Shown here: positions 18,201 through 26,343 of the stretch, one piece after another
Position numbering within the stretch: the first letter of the stretch is position 1
Layout: each line of letters begins with the position of its first letter
Notes under the pieces: model-generated
Database searches by the model: none
What the model saw: the letters and a program-made list of their open reading frames with translations, nothing else
Told to the model about the DNA's origin: nothing
Assembly: GCA_910575075.1 (NCBI GenBank)
Contig: CAJTCY010000016.1
Coordinates: 30,363-94,362 of the forward strand
Length of the DNA: 64,000 nucleotides
DNA from: Lachnospiraceae bacterium
GTDB taxonomy: Bacteria; Bacillota; Clostridia; Lachnospirales; Lachnospiraceae
Direction: 5' to 3'
Translations under genes and position numbers: made by a program

Positions 18201-21136
18201 GCGCAAGCAGAGACTATGGCGATGACTATAATGCATTTACCTGCTGCCACGGCACCGGTATGGAGAACCATGTAAAATATCAGGAAGCAGCTTATGCTAA
18301 GACAGAAAACGATTTGTACGTAGGTTTATATCTTCCTTCTACGCTTACCTGGAAAGAGAAAGGCGTAAAAGTTGTTCAGGAAACAACATTCCCCTCTGAA
18401 TCTACCAAGATTATTGTATCAGCGTCTGACGGACAGGAAGCGTCAGGACAGAATGCAGAAGGAAAAGAAACAGGTACAGAAGAAGCAGGAACATTTAATA
18501 TGAAACTGCGTGTTCCCTATTGGGCAACAAAAGGATTTGAAGTAACTGTAAACGGAACCAAGAAGGAATTAAATGCTGAAATCAGCACTTATGTAACACT
18601 GCAAAATATCAAAGCGGGCGATGTGATTGAGATTAAGATGCCATGGAGCATTCATCTCGATAAAACACCGGATACGCTGGAAGACTCCACCGTGGCAAGT
18701 TTCATGTACGGACCATTTGTTATGGCATCCAGAAACAGAAGTACTGAGTGGCAGAATCTGACAGTGCCGGAAAACTTGGAAAATTATATGAAAGTTTCCA
18801 CCAATAAGGAAAATGGTTTCCCGATCCTTACAGGAGCCGGCCTTGAATTTGTTCCGATGTTCGCACCAGAACTTGCTTCTGAGCCGTATCATGCATACTC
18901 AAAAGTTGCGGTAATACCGGATGACGGAAGTGAGTGGTACAGATTAAAAGCAGACAATAAGACACCGCTGAACGGCAGCATCAGCACCAATGCCAAGGGA
19001 ATCATGATGAGAGAGGGTTCAGATTTGGTAGTTACCCTGAAACCAAACGAAGGCTATGCAGTGCGTAAACTGATTGTTAACGGTGAGGATGTAAAGGACC
19101 AGATCAAGAATAATGTCTATACATTGAAAAATGTAAGCGCTGATGTGGAACTGATGGTAACCTTCCGGCCGCCTACAGATAATCCTATGAATCTGGAGTA
19201 TTCGGCAACGATTGCTTCTGACCGTTCAAACGACCAGGATAACTGGTATGGAGAGAAAGAAGACGTCCAGAGAAACTGGGAGCCAGAAACTTCATATTCA
19301 CATAGCAAAGGCTGGGTAAACTGGTGGACGCCGCCTGGAGCAGAATGTAAGCTCTGGTATACCTGGGATGATCCAGTTACCATGAATGCTTTTGATATCT
19401 ATTGGCGTGTAAATAGAACCGATGATAAGAAAGGCGGTTGGATGAAGACGCCAGGAAGTCTTGAAATCTCTTATTTGGATGAAGAAGGAAACTGGCAGAA
19501 GGCAACGCTGAAGACCGAATATGCAGATTGTGTGAAGACGGATCAGTACAACAGGATTACATTTGATGAAATTACCACAACTGCAGTCAGACTTGATATG
19601 ACTATCAATACAAGCGAAGAGAACGAAGTTGCTGGATGTACAGGCGTATATCGCTGGAAAGTCATGAAATTAGATGCTTCAACAGAGCCGGCAAATAAAG
19701 ATGCATTAATTGCGTCCATCGAGAATGCAGAGGATGTACTGGAAGGCAGAGAAGAATCTGATTATACAGGAGACTATGCGTCTGCATGGACCACATTGTC
19801 AGAAAAATTAGCAGCAGCTAATGAAGTAAAAGCTTCAGAAACTGCAACACAGGATGCTGTGGATACGGCTAAGAGTGAACTGGATGCTGCAGTGGCAGCA
19901 TTTGTGGATGCAACACTTGACATGAAGCTGGAAGCAGCAGAAGCCGCAAAGAATGGCAAGGATGAAAATGATTATCCAGTGGCTGCATGGAAAGAACTGA
20001 CGGATGCCATTGCTGATGCTAAAGCCTTGAAAACAGATGAAGAGGCAACTCAGCAGCAGAAACTGGACGCATGTGACAGAATTGACGCAGCCATCAGCAA
20101 TTTCAAGCCTATTGGAAAAGAAGAGGCAGAAAAGCTGAAAGATCAGGCAGTAGCAGCCATGAAAGACAAGAACAAGGATGATTATGATACTGCAGTGTGG
20201 GATGAGCTGGAAGCAGCTATCAACGCATACAACAGTCTGCCGGAAAATGCATCAGAGGAAGAGATCCTGAAAGCATACAGACGCCTGGAAGAGGCATTGA
20301 AGAATTTTGTTCCTAAGGAAAAACCAGTTGTTGTACCGGTTACAAATGTTACCTTAAACAAAACTTCTCTGACACTGACAGAAGGCGGCAGCGAGACATT
20401 GACGGCAAAAGTAGATCCGGAAAATGCCAGCAACAAAGCTGTCTCCTGGACCAGCAGCAACCCGAATGTTGCCAGTGTTGAAAATGGTAAGGTTACCGCA
20501 AAGACAGCAGGAACAGCAGTTATTACAGTTGCCAGTGTTGCTGACAGCACGAAGAAGGCAACCTGTAACGTGACTGTAAATGCCAAACCTTCGACTGGCG
20601 GTCAAACGCCGGAAGTAAAAGTCAGCAGCGTTACACTGAATGTGAAGAAGCTGACCATGGGAGTAAAAGAGAAATATACCTTGAAGGCAACTGTTAAGCC
20701 GGCAGGTGTAAAGAATAAGAAAGTGACCTGGAAGTCTGACAATACCAAGGTGGTAACTGTTAAGAACGGTAAATTGACGGCGAAGAAAGCAGGCAAGGCA
20801 AAGATTACAGTAACCAGCGCAGCAGATAAGACCAAAAAGAAAACGATTACAGTAACTGTGAAGAAGGCGCCTGACAAGAAAGCCAAAGTCACTTTGAATA
20901 AGAAGAAAGTGACTCTGAAACTGAAAGGCAAGAGCAAGACATTCCAGATTAAACCGAAGGTTTCTTCCAAATATGGAAGCGCATCCTTTAAGTATACAAT
21001 TGACAAGAAGGGCAAGAAAGCTGTCAAAGTGGATGCAAATGGAAAAGTAACTGCCAAGAAGAAAGGCAAGGCAACGATTACCGTGAAGACTTATAACGGT
21101 AAGGCAAAAGCAGTTCTGAAAGTAACTGTAAAATAA
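15296..21136 (+). CDS. Giant secreted GH127/146-type beta-L-arabinofuranosidase with Ig, FIVAR and lamin-G modules
   Basis: 1946 residues. Signal peptide ending VQAAEA (about 36). Lamin-G-like domain about 45-265, two atrophied Ig repeats about 270-470, Big_4-like 475-545, catalytic (alpha/alpha) barrel about 550-1230, discoidin-like domain about 1290-1460, three FIVAR-type helical repeats about 1470-1680, and two or three Big_2 domains to the C terminus. Catalytic Cys/Glu set expected for the family is present: Glu908 and Cys910 (NCETC) and Cys983-Cys984 (TCCHGTGMENH), spaced as in the characterised bifidobacterial enzyme. It should release L-arabinofuranose from plant glycans at the cell surface. 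There is no LPXTG motif; the Lys-rich C terminus may bind the wall. Confidence 0.9.
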   Translation: MKREKMFQRVLASILSLALVLTGISLQGFMPVQAAEAEDNLLVYYDFVSQNDQAAQIPDASGHNNIAEIEAVSGSARGKYTIVDANIYGRNVKALDLRGGDDGAFLMLPEGILSECEAVTISAWVKLTTDNGYQRIWDFGSGTSKNFYLCSDNYNAGFEGYSAIINNGDGEVGIGKGKNEDDSVKNIDKNRWVLTTVVMNGSKMSLYENGALIGEKETGIKVTDLGATDQNYIAYSQYGDTPTTGQFAEFKIYNKALTAQEIAAMYDVTDQGIVSADDADLDLGDLSHVTEDIKLPAKGVNGSDLAWTSQNSAIEIKDGVAKVTRPAKGADNVAGTITAAISFGQAKPVNKVFDVTVMAEYTDQQIVEHDKEAAAKAVGDLSTIIDKTLVLPAEGEWGSTITWTWEGKAGAKGKIEIPAQADKDGNVTATVTRPPIGSESEEGTLKAAVASGAVSQDLVFDVTLLAYSNSIEIKSVEDVNITTLVGHSPTMPKFVKVTYSDNSTNKMQVRWPDDIEEENYSKAGTFTVEGTLVGEFEKVTATVTVKDEEEVVKTVLSDSFDLNDISLDKIGENGSILTQNQERDITYLKLLDNKRMLYNFYKTFGEDAAIENVKPLGGWDEPGGLLRGHSTGHYMSALALAYASTGDAEIKAKLDEMVAELHKLQNKSQGNAADFETKGVLVKDWSTDPNEWGVGFISAYSPDQFALLEQYTPYGSPNAGIWAPYYTLHKLLAGFLDAYTYTGNEEALTVAKALGKWAYNRLSVLPQEQLTKMWGMYIAGELGGMNESMAQLYIYAKEGGDADADVFLKGAKLFDNTVFFDNLEKNVDDIRNRHANQHIPQVIGALKIFEATVAEGKPDMYYYNVAQNFWDMTVSRYTYSIGGVGVGEAFPKDPYTQAANIMGDRNCETCAAYNMLKMTKMLNNYDPDNAEYMDYYERTLYNQILASQTPNVTSKMHNGTTYMLPIGPGASRDYGDDYNAFTCCHGTGMENHVKYQEAAYAKTENDLYVGLYLPSTLTWKEKGVKVVQETTFPSESTKIIVSASDGQEASGQNAEGKETGTEEAGTFNMKLRVPYWATKGFEVTVNGTKKELNAEISTYVTLQNIKAGDVIEIKMPWSIHLDKTPDTLEDSTVASFMYGPFVMASRNRSTEWQNLTVPENLENYMKVSTNKENGFPILTGAGLEFVPMFAPELASEPYHAYSKVAVIPDDGSEWYRLKADNKTPLNGSISTNAKGIMMREGSDLVVTLKPNEGYAVRKLIVNGEDVKDQIKNNVYTLKNVSADVELMVTFRPPTDNPMNLEYSATIASDRSNDQDNWYGEKEDVQRNWEPETSYSHSKGWVNWWTPPGAECKLWYTWDDPVTMNAFDIYWRVNRTDDKKGGWMKTPGSLEISYLDEEGNWQKATLKTEYADCVKTDQYNRITFDEITTTAVRLDMTINTSEENEVAGCTGVYRWKVMKLDASTEPANKDALIASIENAEDVLEGREESDYTGDYASAWTTLSEKLAAANEVKASETATQDAVDTAKSELDAAVAAFVDATLDMKLEAAEAAKNGKDENDYPVAAWKELTDAIADAKALKTDEEATQQQKLDACDRIDAAISNFKPIGKEEAEKLKDQAVAAMKDKNKDDYDTAVWDELEAAINAYNSLPENASEEEILKAYRRLEEALKNFVPKEKPVVVPVTNVTLNKTSLTLTEGGSETLTAKVDPENASNKAVSWTSSNPNVASVENGKVTAKTAGTAVITVASVADSTKKATCNVTVNAKPSTGGQTPEVKVSSVTLNVKKLTMGVKEKYTLKATVKPAGVKNKKVTWKSDNTKVVTVKNGKLTAKKAGKAKITVTSAADKTKKKTITVTVKKAPDKKAKVTLNKKKVTLKLKGKSKTFQIKPKVSSKYGSASFKYTIDKKGKKAVKVDANGKVTAKKKGKATITVKTYNGKAKAVLKVTVK

Positions 21137-21146
21137 GTATCATGAC

Positions 21147-21180
21147 AAGGAGACTGTCCCGATTTCGGGGCGGTCTTCTT
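21147..21180 (+). terminator. Rho-independent-type hairpin after the GH127 gene
   Basis: AGACTGTCCCGA-TTTC-GGGGCGGTCT forms a GC-rich stem with one or two mismatches, followed by TCTTAATTT. It begins 10 bp after the stop codon and precedes the promoter of the next operon. The T-tract is short and interrupted. Confidence 0.7.
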
Positions 21181-21221
21181 AATTTATATGGAAAAAGGGG
21201 CAAACTCGAAGGGGAACAAGC

Positions 21222-21250
21222 TTTACACCTTATATAGACTCTGCTATACT
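21222..21250 (+). promoter_or_regulatory. SigA-type promoter of the ArsC-like operon
   Basis: TTTACA (21222-21227), 17-bp spacer, TATACT (21245-21250). It lies 65 bp before the start of the ArsC/Spx-like gene and right after a terminator, so it probably drives that gene with acylphosphatase and the PPK2-like enzyme. Confidence 0.7.
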
Positions 21251-21314
21251 TACATTAGACAGTTAATTTGCCAAGCAGGATAAAAATTTATTATAATATT
21301 CAGGAGGAAAGAGA

Positions 21315-21671
21315 ATGAAAGCTCTGTTTGTGGAATATCCCAAATGTTCTACCTGCCAGAGAGCGAAAAAATGGCTGATAGAACATCAGGTAGAATTTGA
21401 AGACCGAAATATTAAGGAAGAACATCCTGACAGTGAAGAGCTGAGAGCATGGCATACAAGAAGCGGTTTGGACATCAAACGTTTTTTTAATACCAGCGGA
21501 GTACTGTATAGGGAGATGGAGCTGAAAGACCGTTTGTCCAATATGACCCTGGAAGAGAAATATGAACTGCTTGCCACGGACGGAATGCTGGTAAAACGTC
21601 CGATTCTTGTGACTGAAAAAGGCGTGGCAGCAGGCTTTAAACCAGAAGAGTGGGAAAGACTGGCTGAATGA
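21315..21671 (+). CDS. ArsC/Spx-family thioredoxin-fold protein
   Basis: 118 residues. Thioredoxin-like fold with CxxC at the N terminus (YPKCSTCQRAKKWL) and the family's RPILV segment (KRPILVTEKGVAAGF). This length and motif fit the YffB/ArsC/Spx family. The CxxC favours a redox-active reductase-like or Spx-like protein over classical arsenate reductase, which has a single catalytic Cys and an RxxxR site. ATG follows AGGAGGAAAG. Its stop overlaps the start of the acylphosphatase gene by four bases (ATGA). Confidence 0.88.
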   Translation: MKALFVEYPKCSTCQRAKKWLIEHQVEFEDRNIKEEHPDSEELRAWHTRSGLDIKRFFNTSGVLYREMELKDRLSNMTLEEKYELLATDGMLVKRPILVTEKGVAAGFKPEEWERLAE

Positions 21672-21946
21672 TGAAAATGATACGGGAACATGTTGTTTTT
21701 ACCGGAAGAGTACAGGGCGTGGGTTTTCGATATAAAACGGTCAGGCTGGCACATCATTATGGGGTTACCGGCTGGATTAAGAACTGTTCGGATGGTTCCG
21801 TGGAAGCTGAGTTTCAGGGCAGGGAGGAATCTTTGGACCTGGTGATACAGGGATTGAATCAAGACAGTTATATCCGCATAGAATGGATTACAAGAAATCC
21901 CCTGGAACCAGATATGGAGGAACGGGGATTTTCTGTGCGGTATTGA
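21668..21946 (+). CDS. acyP: Acylphosphatase
   Basis: 92 residues. FTGRVQGVGFRYKT is the acylphosphatase signature with the phosphate-binding Arg, and WIKNCSDGSVEAEFQG contains the catalytic Asn (GWIKN in other members). It hydrolyses carboxyl-phosphate bonds such as acetyl phosphate or 1,3-bisphosphoglycerate. The start overlaps the preceding stop by 4 bp; ATGs at 21671 and 21677 are alternative starts. Translationally coupled to the ArsC-like gene. Confidence 0.95.
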   Translation: MMKMIREHVVFTGRVQGVGFRYKTVRLAHHYGVTGWIKNCSDGSVEAEFQGREESLDLVIQGLNQDSYIRIEWITRNPLEPDMEERGFSVRY

Positions 21947-21977
21947 AATAAGTAGAAAACATAAAGGAGGAGAAGGT

Positions 21978-23444
21978 ATGCTGAAAAATTGGAACAAACC
22001 GGAGAAACCGGAAAGTGCGGAACTGGATGAACGGCTGGAAGCAGCCAGACAGAAGCTGAGAGCTCAGCAAATGTTGATTAAGGAGCGGAAGCTACCTGTA
22101 CTGGTATTGTTTGAAGGATGGGGAACAGCAGGAAAGGGGAGTATTTTGGGAAAATTGATTCTAAATATTGATCCCAGATTTTTTAAAGTGTTTACCATGG
22201 ACATTCCTACCGAAGAAGAGAAAAGGAAACCCTTTTTATACCGTTATTTTGTAAAGATTCCACAGGCAGGTAAATTCTGCTTTCTGGATTCTGGCTGGCT
22301 GGATGAGGTTACAAAGGGATGCCTGCACGGGGCGACGAAAGAGAAAGAGTATAAGAAGCGGATTGACAGTGTGAAACGGTTTGAACGTCAGCTCACAGAT
22401 AACGGATATCTGGTGATGAAGTTCTTTTTCCACATCAGCCAGAAAGAGCAGAAAAGCAGGATTAAATCTCTGGAAAAAGAACAGAGTACAAGCTGGCGGG
22501 TAAATAACGATGATATCTGGCAGAATGAACATTATGACAAATGCCTGAAAGTATATGACCAATACCTCAATGATACCAATGCATCTACATCTCCCTGGTA
22601 TATTGTGGACGCGCAGAGCCGCAAGTGGGCATTGCTTCAGGTAGCTGAGACATTGGTCAACGGCATAGACACAGCGCTGCAGAACAGCGCCATGGCAGTG
22701 CCGCTTCTGCAGAATGTATTTCCGTTGGAAAAGATCTCTAAATTGTCAGAAATTCCACTGGACAAAGCCGTTGAGGATGATGAATATAAGAAAGAGCTGA
22801 ATCAGCTTCAGGATAAGCTGAGGGGGCTTCACAATGAACTTTACCGCAAGAAGATTCCGGTAATCATTGCCTATGAAGGCTGGGATGCCGCAGGCAAAGG
22901 AGGGAATATCAAACGGATTACCGGAGCTTTGGACCCGCGGGGGTACGAGGTACATCCAATTGCCAGCCCGGAGCCTCATGAGAAAGCGAGGCATTATTTG
23001 TGGCGTTTCTGGAACAGGCTGCCCAAAACGGGACATGTGGCAATCTTTGACCGAACCTGGTATGGAAGAGTTATGGTGGAGCGTCTGGAGGGTTTCTGCA
23101 GTGAAAATGACTGGAAACGTGCTTATAATGAAATCAATGAGTTTGAAAAGGAATTGTCTGACTGGGGAGCAGTGATTATTAAATTTTGGGTTCAGATTGA
23201 TAAAGAGGTACAGTTAGAACGTTTTACAGACCGCCAGAACACGCCGGAGAAGCGTTGGAAGATTACAGATGAAGACTGGAGAAACCGTGAGAAATGGGAT
23301 CAATATGAAGATGCTGTTAATGAGATGATGAAGAAGACCAATACTTCTTATGCGCCGTGGCATGTACTGGAGTCCAATGACAAAAAATATGCAAGGATTA
23401 AGGCGTTAAAAATCGTAATTGAAGAGATAGAGAAAGTATTATAA
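21978..23444 (+). CDS. Tandem PPK2-domain polyphosphate:nucleotide phosphotransferase (PAP-like)
   Basis: 488 residues with two fused PPK2 domains. Domain 1 (about 35-240) has the P-loop FEGWGTAGKGS and a lid region IPTEEEKRKPFLYRYF; domain 2 (about 285-488) has YEGWDAAGKGGNIKR, ASPEPHEKARHYLWRFW and FDRTWYGRVMVER. Two-domain members usually act as polyphosphate:AMP phosphotransferases, and domain 2 holds all conserved residues. Domain 1 has lost the canonical Asp after GW (GWGTAG), DxxxYxR (DSGWLDEV) and is probably structural. ATG follows AAAGGAGGAGAAGG. Cytoplasmic; links polyphosphate to nucleotide pools. Confidence 0.92.
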   Translation: MLKNWNKPEKPESAELDERLEAARQKLRAQQMLIKERKLPVLVLFEGWGTAGKGSILGKLILNIDPRFFKVFTMDIPTEEEKRKPFLYRYFVKIPQAGKFCFLDSGWLDEVTKGCLHGATKEKEYKKRIDSVKRFERQLTDNGYLVMKFFFHISQKEQKSRIKSLEKEQSTSWRVNNDDIWQNEHYDKCLKVYDQYLNDTNASTSPWYIVDAQSRKWALLQVAETLVNGIDTALQNSAMAVPLLQNVFPLEKISKLSEIPLDKAVEDDEYKKELNQLQDKLRGLHNELYRKKIPVIIAYEGWDAAGKGGNIKRITGALDPRGYEVHPIASPEPHEKARHYLWRFWNRLPKTGHVAIFDRTWYGRVMVERLEGFCSENDWKRAYNEINEFEKELSDWGAVIIKFWVQIDKEVQLERFTDRQNTPEKRWKITDEDWRNREKWDQYEDAVNEMMKKTNTSYAPWHVLESNDKKYARIKALKIVIEEIEKVL

Positions 23445-23523
23445 AACAAAGGTCAGGAAGGGTAATGAGAAATCAGGAAGAAAGGCCTGGACTGGAATTT
23501 GCGAAAGGAAAAGGTAGAAAAAT

Positions 23524-24303
23524 ATGGAATTGAAAGAATTTATGGATTTATCGAAACTGCAGAAGATTCAGGATGATTTCTCAAATGCAACAGGGCTTGC
23601 TGCTATTGCCGTAGGAATGGATGGCCAATACCTGACAGAAGGAAGTAACTTTACAGATTTCTGCATGAAATATACCAGAGGTTCTGAGGAGGGGCTGCGT
23701 CGCTGCGTAAAATGTGATAATGAGTGCACAGGTACATATTTCTGCCATGCAGGTCTTATGGATTTTTCTGTGGATATCATGGTGAACGGGGAACAGGTGG
23801 GAGCTATTATTGGCGGTCAGGTACTTCCTGCTCCGCCGGATGAAGACAAATTCCGGCAGACTGCACAGGAACTGGGAGTTGACCCGGAACAGTATATTCA
23901 GGCTTTGCGCAAGGTTCCGATAAGTACGGAAGCAAAGATTCGTGCATCGGCAAATCTGCTGGGTATTATTGTGAACCAGCTTGTAAATCTGGAATACTTT
24001 AAGTATAGCAATGCGGACCGGCTGAATGGCGTACAGAAAGGGGTGGAGGAATCCAATGAGCTGATTCAGACTATCAATGACAATACCAGCCATTTGAAAG
24101 CAATTGCCAAAAAACAGAATATTTTGTCTTTGAACGCAAGTATTGAAGCGGCGCGAAGCGGAGAAGCAGGAGCAGGCTTTGCGGTGGTTGCCAAAAATAT
24201 GCAGGACCTTTCTTCTCAGTCGGCAGTAATCTATAATGACATTGAGAAGTCTGTGGCAGAAATTACTGAGAGAATTTCTTCTCTGGTTTCTTTGTTTGAT
24301 TAG
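23524..24303 (+). CDS. Soluble PocR-domain receptor with short chemotaxis signalling helix
   Basis: 259 residues. Residues 5-165 form a PocR-type sensory domain with a Cys cluster (RCVKCDNECTGTYFCHAG) and GEQVGAIIGGQVLP. Residues about 175-259 carry the methyl-accepting-protein hairpin tip (NILSLNASIEAARSGEAGAGFAVVAKNMQDLSSQS), which binds CheA/CheW. No membrane helices, and only a small part of the usual 250-residue cytoplasmic hairpin remains. PocR domains are known to bind hydrocarbon derivatives such as 1,2-propanediol. Cytoplasmic ligand sensing is inferred. It ends right after the hairpin, so it may be a truncated or minimal MCP. Confidence 0.88.
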   Translation: MELKEFMDLSKLQKIQDDFSNATGLAAIAVGMDGQYLTEGSNFTDFCMKYTRGSEEGLRRCVKCDNECTGTYFCHAGLMDFSVDIMVNGEQVGAIIGGQVLPAPPDEDKFRQTAQELGVDPEQYIQALRKVPISTEAKIRASANLLGIIVNQLVNLEYFKYSNADRLNGVQKGVEESNELIQTINDNTSHLKAIAKKQNILSLNASIEAARSGEAGAGFAVVAKNMQDLSSQSAVIYNDIEKSVAEITERISSLVSLFD

Positions 24304-24372
24304 GGCGAGTTTGGGGATTCAATTCCACGCTCAAATAAATCTATAATTAAAAAATAAATTTAGTATAAAATG

Positions 24373-24466
24373 CCTCCATTTACAGATAATAGTACCATAA
24401 TCAATCGTTGTGCGAAATACTATGGCAGCCAGCGTGCGAAAATGATAAGAGATATGTAAATGGAGG
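24373..24466 (+). promoter_or_regulatory. Perfect 12-bp inverted repeat covering the spoVT ribosome site
   Basis: CCTCCATTTACA (24373-24384) pairs exactly with TGTAAATGGAGG (24455-24466). The right arm includes TGGAGG, the ribosome site of spoVT seven bases before its ATG. If the left arm is transcribed, initiation could be hidden in a stem with a 70-base loop. The transcription start is not visible, so a DNA-level role remains possible. Confidence 0.5.
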
Positions 24467-24473
24467 ATTTTTT

Positions 24474-25022
24474 ATGAAAGCAACAGGAATTGTTCGAAGA
24501 ATAGATGATTTAGGAAGAGTTGTTGTGCCGAAAGAGATACGCCGTACGCTTCGGATCCGGGAGGGTGATCCTCTGGAGATTTTTACAGACCGTGAAGGAG
24601 AGATTATACTCAAGAAATACTCTCCGATAGGAGAACTGGGGCAGTTTGCCGGATTGTATGCAGAGAGCCTTGCCCAGACGAGCGGCTGCCTGGTATGTAT
24701 TACCGACAGAGACCACGTGATTGCGGCAGCAGGCAGCGGAAAAAAAGAATTTGACGGAAAACCTATCAGCAAACAATTAGAAAACGTGATCACCGACAGG
24801 GAAACCTTCTGTGCCCGTAAAGATGACAAAGGCTTTGTGAAGATTACCCTGGATGATTCTGGGGAATTTCAGTCTCAAGTAGTATCCACCATTATCTGTG
24901 AAGGAGATGCTATTGGATCTGTCGTGATGTTCAACAGAGACGATAATGGTACCGTAGGTGAGACGGAGAGCAAACTTGCCAGAGTTGCCGCGGGATTTTT
25001 GGGGAGACAGATGGAACAATAG
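24474..25022 (+). CDS. spoVT: Stage V sporulation protein T (AbrB-like regulator)
   Basis: 182 residues from ATG 24474 (TGGAGG upstream); a more upstream ATG at 24408 lacks a ribosome site. N-terminal swapped-hairpin AbrB domain MKATGIVRRIDDLGRVVVPKEIRRTLRIREGDPLEIF, then a GAF-like domain (about 55-180). This is the SpoVT layout at full length. In known endospore formers it is made late in the forespore and modulates sigma-G genes. It marks the organism as a spore former or descendant. Confidence 0.96.
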   Translation: MKATGIVRRIDDLGRVVVPKEIRRTLRIREGDPLEIFTDREGEIILKKYSPIGELGQFAGLYAESLAQTSGCLVCITDRDHVIAAAGSGKKEFDGKPISKQLENVITDRETFCARKDDKGFVKITLDDSGEFQSQVVSTIICEGDAIGSVVMFNRDDNGTVGETESKLARVAAGFLGRQMEQ

Positions 25023-25033
25023 AGTCCATCTGT
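25007..25033. terminator. 9-bp hairpin at the end of spoVT
   Basis: ACAGATGGA (25007-25015) and TCCATCTGT (25025-25033) pair perfectly around a nine-base loop that contains the spoVT stop codon. Only two T residues follow, so terminator function is weakly supported. It lies between the converging spoVT and deacetylase genes. Confidence 0.4.
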
Positions 25034-25049
25034 TTAACGGTATTGTTCA

Positions 25050-26036
25050 TTAACGGTATTGTACAGACGGAACAGTTTTATCCAGCGCACGGAATTCATA
25101 TCCTTTTTCTGACAAGCGTTTCAGGACTGTGGGGAGAGCAGCGATCGTAGCATTCTTTCCGCTGCCGTCGTGCATCAGGACTACTGGATGTTCTGCGTTT
25201 CCAATGTTATTGCAGATATTGTCTATGATATTTTCTCTGGTGGTAAGGTTGCTGCCGTCCCCAGAGCTGACATTCCAGTCAAAGTATTGGAAGCCCCGGC
25301 GTTCCAATTCGTCAATTATCTCAGTGACTACATAGGAGGAGCCATTGTTGCTGCCTCCGGGAAAGCGGAACAGAGAAGGGGTATATCCGGTGTTTTCCAC
25401 TACCCAGTCATAAACTTTTTCAAAATCAGATAAAAAGGCGTCTTTAGAAGCATAAATCTGACCATAACTGTGACTGTAGGAGTGAAGAGCAAGGGTATGC
25501 CCTCTTTTTACGATTTCAGGTAAATATTTGTCATATTCTTCGTTGTTTTTACATACAACAAAAAAAGTTGCTTTGGCATTGTATTCATCCAGCAGATCCA
25601 GAACTTTAGGGGTGAGACTGGAAGGGCCGTCGTCAAATGTAAGGTAGGCGATCTTTTCAGAATCTTTTTCCTGAGGGTTGAATCCTTCTGCGTAGAGATT
25701 GGGGTAAGGGTCAGTTATGCCCTCCTCCTGAGAAGAGCTGTCTTCATCTGAATCTGAACGATCGCTATCCTTGTCTTCCGCCAGAGAATCTATCTGATGG
25801 GATAACTCAGAAATATACTCGTTCTGCCCTGCCAGATAAGCTTCTTTTTCTTCCAGTTCTGCAGTACTGTCTGACAATTGGCCGTTCAACTTGGAATTAT
25901 CTTTCTGCAGCTGGGATGCCTGTGTTTCCAATGTCTGGCAGCGTCCGTTTACATTCAGATATTGGAATCCCAGAAATCCGCTGCACAGAAGCAGAACGAT
26001 ACATACCAGAGCTGTGATATATGTTTTTTTCTTCAT
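25050..26036 (-). CDS. Membrane-anchored polysaccharide deacetylase (NodB homology)
   Basis: 328 residues. An N-terminal signal anchor, a coiled coil (residues about 30-90), an acidic Ser/Asp/Glu linker, then a NodB domain (about 125-320). Metal and catalytic motifs: TFDDGPSSLTP (catalytic Asp, metal Asp), HSYSHSYGQ (metal His pair HSxxH), FRFPGGSNNGS, and VLMHDGSGK. Probably removes N-acetyl groups from peptidoglycan or a surface polymer outside the membrane. The ATG follows AAAAGGAGAAC. Monocistronic, divergent from the sbcD-like gene. Confidence 0.92.
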   Translation of the reverse strand: MKKKTYITALVCIVLLLCSGFLGFQYLNVNGRCQTLETQASQLQKDNSKLNGQLSDSTAELEEKEAYLAGQNEYISELSHQIDSLAEDKDSDRSDSDEDSSSQEEGITDPYPNLYAEGFNPQEKDSEKIAYLTFDDGPSSLTPKVLDLLDEYNAKATFFVVCKNNEEYDKYLPEIVKRGHTLALHSYSHSYGQIYASKDAFLSDFEKVYDWVVENTGYTPSLFRFPGGSNNGSSYVVTEIIDELERRGFQYFDWNVSSGDGSNLTTRENIIDNICNNIGNAEHPVVLMHDGSGKNATIAALPTVLKRLSEKGYEFRALDKTVPSVQYR

Positions 26037-26343
26037 GTCAGTTCTCCTTTTATATTTTATTTCTGTTTGGCAATTACCTATTTATTTCTGTATTAGTATA
26101 CAAAAATATAATTGTTTCAACAAGCCCCTTTTGAACGAATACATATATAAGTGCGGCAACTCCATATTGCATAAAAAACTTTTGACATTGCAAAATCACA
26201 AAATGCGGAAACTCAGGCGCCAAACGACTTGTATATTTTATTTTTTTGAAATATAATAAAGTTATTGTTTTAACAAAGATAACTGACAGAATTCTGCAGA
26301 AGAATTTATCAAAATTAATGGAGAATACAAAGGAGAAACTTTC
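26037..26343. other. AT-rich intergenic region between divergent deacetylase and sbcD-like genes
   Basis: 307 bp without a supported gene. It must hold both divergent promoters. A TTGACA occurs at about 26180 but lacks a well-spaced -10. A GGCAATTACCTA at about 26069 matches the end of the MITE-like elements over 11 bases, but nothing else of the element is present. Confidence 0.4.

Noticed and set aside
26060..26085. Possible third MITE copy
   Set aside because: Only 11 terminal bases (GCAATTACCTA) match; no second end or core.
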